This document shows, in pieces, positions 61,392 to 64,000 of a stretch of DNA of 64,000 bases (positions are counted from its first letter, which is position 1; every line of letters starts with the position of its first letter). This stretch comes from Lenzites betulinus. Its lineage: Eukaryota > Basidiomycota > Agaricomycetes > Polyporales > Polyporaceae. Position numbers and translations under genes: made by a program. The DNA is taken from positions 310,001 to 374,000 of the forward strand of contig JABYQU010000008.1 in NCBI GenBank assembly GCA_022264855.1, in the 5' to 3' direction. The notes below the pieces were generated by a model that was not told the DNA's origin, did not search any database, and saw nothing but the letters and a program-made list of their open reading frames with translations.

Positions 61392-62740
61392 TTACATGGT
61401 CATAGTGTCTATGACTATTTGGAGAGAAAGCACCCATGTCAGAAACTGAAAAGCCTCCACGTATCCCAGCTTGAACGCGGAGTCCTTCCCCTCGAAAAGC
61501 TTCAGCCAAGATTTCTCCTGGTTGAAGTACGTCCTGGCATGCTTGACGTTTCGACCGGTTGCCTGACCATAGGCCCTACTGTTGCAGAAGTAGCGATCCT
61601 TCCCCTGGTTGAAGAGAACGATCTGAGGGTCCTCGCAAAGTGTGTTGTAGGTCTCCAACCACTCGTCGCAAGAGCTGAACAACAAGGACTCGGAGTGAGT
61701 GTTCGGCTGAGAAGTGAGTGCAATACCAGATACCCCCAAAGCACCAGAGACATGCGATAGCAACAGGCTTGTTGATGTTGCTGGGATGCAGAATGCCTGT
61801 TGAGCGGAACGCGTTACGAACTTCTGGTGCAAGTTGTCGAAATGGGAGGAGCCAGTCGGGGTTTCCAGCGATACGCTGCTGCAACTCAGATAACTTCTCG
61901 GGTAGAGGAGGTGACAGAAGAGGGAGCAGTTCTCGGAGATAGTTGACTAGTTGGTCGGCTGCAGGTTGCACTCGTGCGTCCAACCCGGTTGGGTCATAGG
62001 GTGCTATCAGGCCAGCTAACGATTCCAAAATGGACAGTAAGACTTTGATCGAAAAGAAGAGTATATTAACTCACAATTCAGCTGAGAGCTGGCACCCATA
62101 AGTCTCCACTATGCTCAGTAATGTTCCATAAGCTTTGAGGCAGATGAGTCCACGTGACAGAGCGGCTGCGCCTTGAGATCTTCAACAAAGTGCTTCAGAT
62201 TACCGGGACCCAAACAAGCTGCGCGCGTAGAGCCCGAGGGAAAACAGGTCTTCCGAACGTGATTGAAGGCGTCGAACACACCAGGGAGAAGGAGAATGTC
62301 GAGGTTGTTGATATTAGAGAGGAGCTCACGAATGAACGCCGCCTGCAGCTGAGACTGGTTGCTGGGAAAGTTGAGCTAGCAGAGCAGAACCTTGCGAATG
62401 GTGGAGACGATCTCGGCATTCAAGCCAGGACCGGTAGGAGGACGCCCGCGAGTCTTCAAGGTGTAGGTCACTGGGGATGCGAGTGCGATGCCATAGTCAG
62501 CTGAGACTAGGTTGACTGGCTGTCGAGTGTTGAAATGACCCCGTATTGCTGCGACGAGGTCGAAGAGCCACTTGTTGACTTCATTTCTGTTAACTGTGAA
62601 CGTATAAGTCCTATTGCTTGGCAAATGATATTGCACAAACCTTTCTTCTGAAGGATCGCATAGCACATGCTCGGGATGTCGATATCAACCCAAGTCCACG
62701 CTGCAGTGACGGCGAGCATCAACTCGCTCTGCATCATAGA
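61392..62740 (-). CDS. uncharacterised multi-exon gene, possibly a pseudogene
   Basis: Not recognised. The minus strand holds long protein-like segments: MCYAILQKK joined over a 47-nt intron (about 62603-62649) to VNRNEVNKWLFDLVAAIRGH; SADYGIALASPVTYTLKTRG; NNLDILLLPGVFDAFNHVRK; AGLIAPYDPTGLDARVQPAA; LPEKLSELQQRIAGNPDWLL; STGILHPSNINKPVAIACLW; DEWLETYNTLCEDPQIVLFN; and QATGRNVKHARTYFNQEKSW. Some junctions would need introns under 40 nt or a frame shift (near 61710, 62120 and 62400), so decay is likely. No domain found. Stop TGA at 61392. About 400 residues in all. Confidence 0.45.
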
Positions 62741-63397
62741 CAGTTGTAGATTGACGAACTTGATGTGCTCCTTCTGGGCTGTGACTGCAGGCCATCATTG
62801 AGCCAGCTGTGCACTATACCCCGCGGAGTACTTCGCATAGATTCCGCTCAATGTTGCTTGCTCCTTCTCAACACTGCTGATAGCAATGTTAAGAGCCTTC
62901 AAGTATTTGGCCAGTGCAGGTGGTGTGAAGGCCTTGAACAGCTGTGCATATGCTGTTGAAGTCTCAATAAAATATATTCAGAAAGGAATAGAGTGCATCC
63001 CCTGGATGTGCCATGTTAAGGCTGGCCTCGCTTGCCTTATTCTGGATCCCATTCTGCTGTACCTGTCCTGCATGCATTCACCACAAGAGATCTGCATACC
63101 TCCACCCCAATTCCCCAACAGCACAGGCCATGCATGTGCTGTGTGCTTCATACAGCATGTCCTGACCATGCTGCAAGAGGATTGGCCCTGTTTGGCAGGT
63201 CAACTACCCCTGCCAGCAGAAAGTAAGTCTGTCATTTCAATTTGCTGATGTGCTTGTCATGATTTTGTACAGTGGCACAAGAAACTATATTGATGTGGTA
63301 GAAGATTTAGTAAACAGTGCCAGTGAGACTGCAACACAGTTTCTGGGCAAGTGAATGATATATAACAGTGTGGGATGCAGGACCAGTTTCTGAGGGG
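62741..63397. other. no supported gene
   Basis: Contains a block (about 63113-63170, GCACAGGCCATGCATG and TACAGCATGTCCT) that resembles 51140-51190. Otherwise nothing recognised. Confidence 0.4.
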
Positions 63398-63913
63398 TCA
63401 GAGGGACAATAAAGTGGACATCTCCTTAGCCAAAGATGTGCACACATTGCTGAAGCAGCTTTGCACCTTCATTTCATGTTCTCCTATCAGTGGGTCAAGC
63501 TGCTCCATCTCCTTCTCATACGGATCTCGCTTGGGTGGATTTTTTCCTCTTGATAGAAGAGATACGAGCTGCATAATATCTTTTGGGTCCTCTCTTTGTG
63601 ATGGATAGAAAATTGGGTATGCATCAACTCCAATTCCCGCCATAGGCTAATGAAGGTGATATGTGCGCAGATCTTTGGGGAAGGGATAGAGGGGGGTTCC
63701 AGCGATAAAGGCCTTCCCCTTCCTTGGCTGGCTCAACAAAAAACCTGCCACTGCCTGTGTCTTGACAAGCCCTGCTTCAGTCTGTGCAAAGTCTGCCATT
63801 AAAGCTTGACAAGACAGTACTTGAGTCGGGCAGGAAAGGGTATGTGTCTCCATGATTGCATTTTGAAGGCCTTGTTGGTTCCCAGGTGTTTGGCAAGAAC
63901 AACAAATCTGCAA
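63398..63913 (-). pseudogene. unknown relic with an in-frame stop
   Basis: Two minus-strand segments in the same frame, separated only by one TAG at 63647-63649 and one codon: the first ends FPKDLRTYHLH, the second begins MAGIGVDAYPIFYPSQRED and continues with DIMQLVSLLSRGKNPPKRD. Removal of that stop gives about 170 open codons. No family recognised. Confidence 0.35.
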
Positions 63914-64000
63914 GGTTTACAAACAGCTTTTCCAGCCTCCTGTTGATGTACAGCCCATAACTTGATAGAGCTTTACTGTTAAGCTAGTTCCTACCAGCTA

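Overview
The window is nuclear DNA of a basidiomycete fungus, most likely an Agaricomycete. Its left part has dense, GC-rich genes with many introns of 47-60 nt, and the proteins are typical fungal orthologues. Its right part is an island of transposons and gene relics of the kind common in these genomes. Species cannot be fixed from the sequence. Gene models were spliced by eye from GT-AG borders, reading frame and family alignment recalled from knowledge, so individual exon ends may be wrong by a few bases. || Host-gene block, 1-39,000. In order: calcineurin A (+, 5' end outside the window); the E2 enzyme UBC13 (-); elongin C (+); a stretch with no recognisable gene (4.84-6.79 kb); a 1,324-residue RING-H2 protein (-); the ER P5A ATPase SPF1 (-); the SNARE YKT6 (-); an orphan proline-rich protein (-); a type II myosin heavy chain (+); ribosomal protein eL38 (+); a site-2-protease-like metalloprotease (-); the bifunctional arginine enzyme ARG5,6 (-); and the ribosome-biogenesis factor UTP22 (+). 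UBC13/elongin C, ARG5,6/UTP22 and the orphan/myosin pair are head to head and probably share promoter regions. Several genes form a loose endomembrane and signalling group (SPF1, YKT6, S2P, calcineurin), but there is no sign of an operon-like or secondary-metabolite cluster. || Repeat island, about 39,000-64,000. Base composition turns AT-rich just after UTP22. From 39 to 51 kb I see diverged LTR-like repeats rich in CTCCGA/CTCCGG words, an inverted repeat pair, a dispersed 300-bp repeat with telomere-like words, a 24-bp hairpin, a dead Tc1/mariner transposase and a retroelement-like fragment. From 52,169 to 57,451 lies an apparently complete PIF/Harbinger-type DNA transposon. It has terminal inverted repeats, a 3-bp ATT target duplication, two different DDE transposase genes in tandem and a convergent SANT/Myb coiled-coil gene. 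It sits inside a decayed gene of an unknown family. Beyond it, 57.5-64 kb holds more relics (a Tc1 fragment, a possible oxygenase-family fragment, a C2H2-like fragment) and two uncharacterised spliced reading frames. || The most interesting object is the Harbinger-type element with two non-identical transposases. Second are unusual splicing features in host genes: a start codon split by an intron in SPF1, an intron directly after the ATG of RPL38, and a 12-nt microexon in UBC13.
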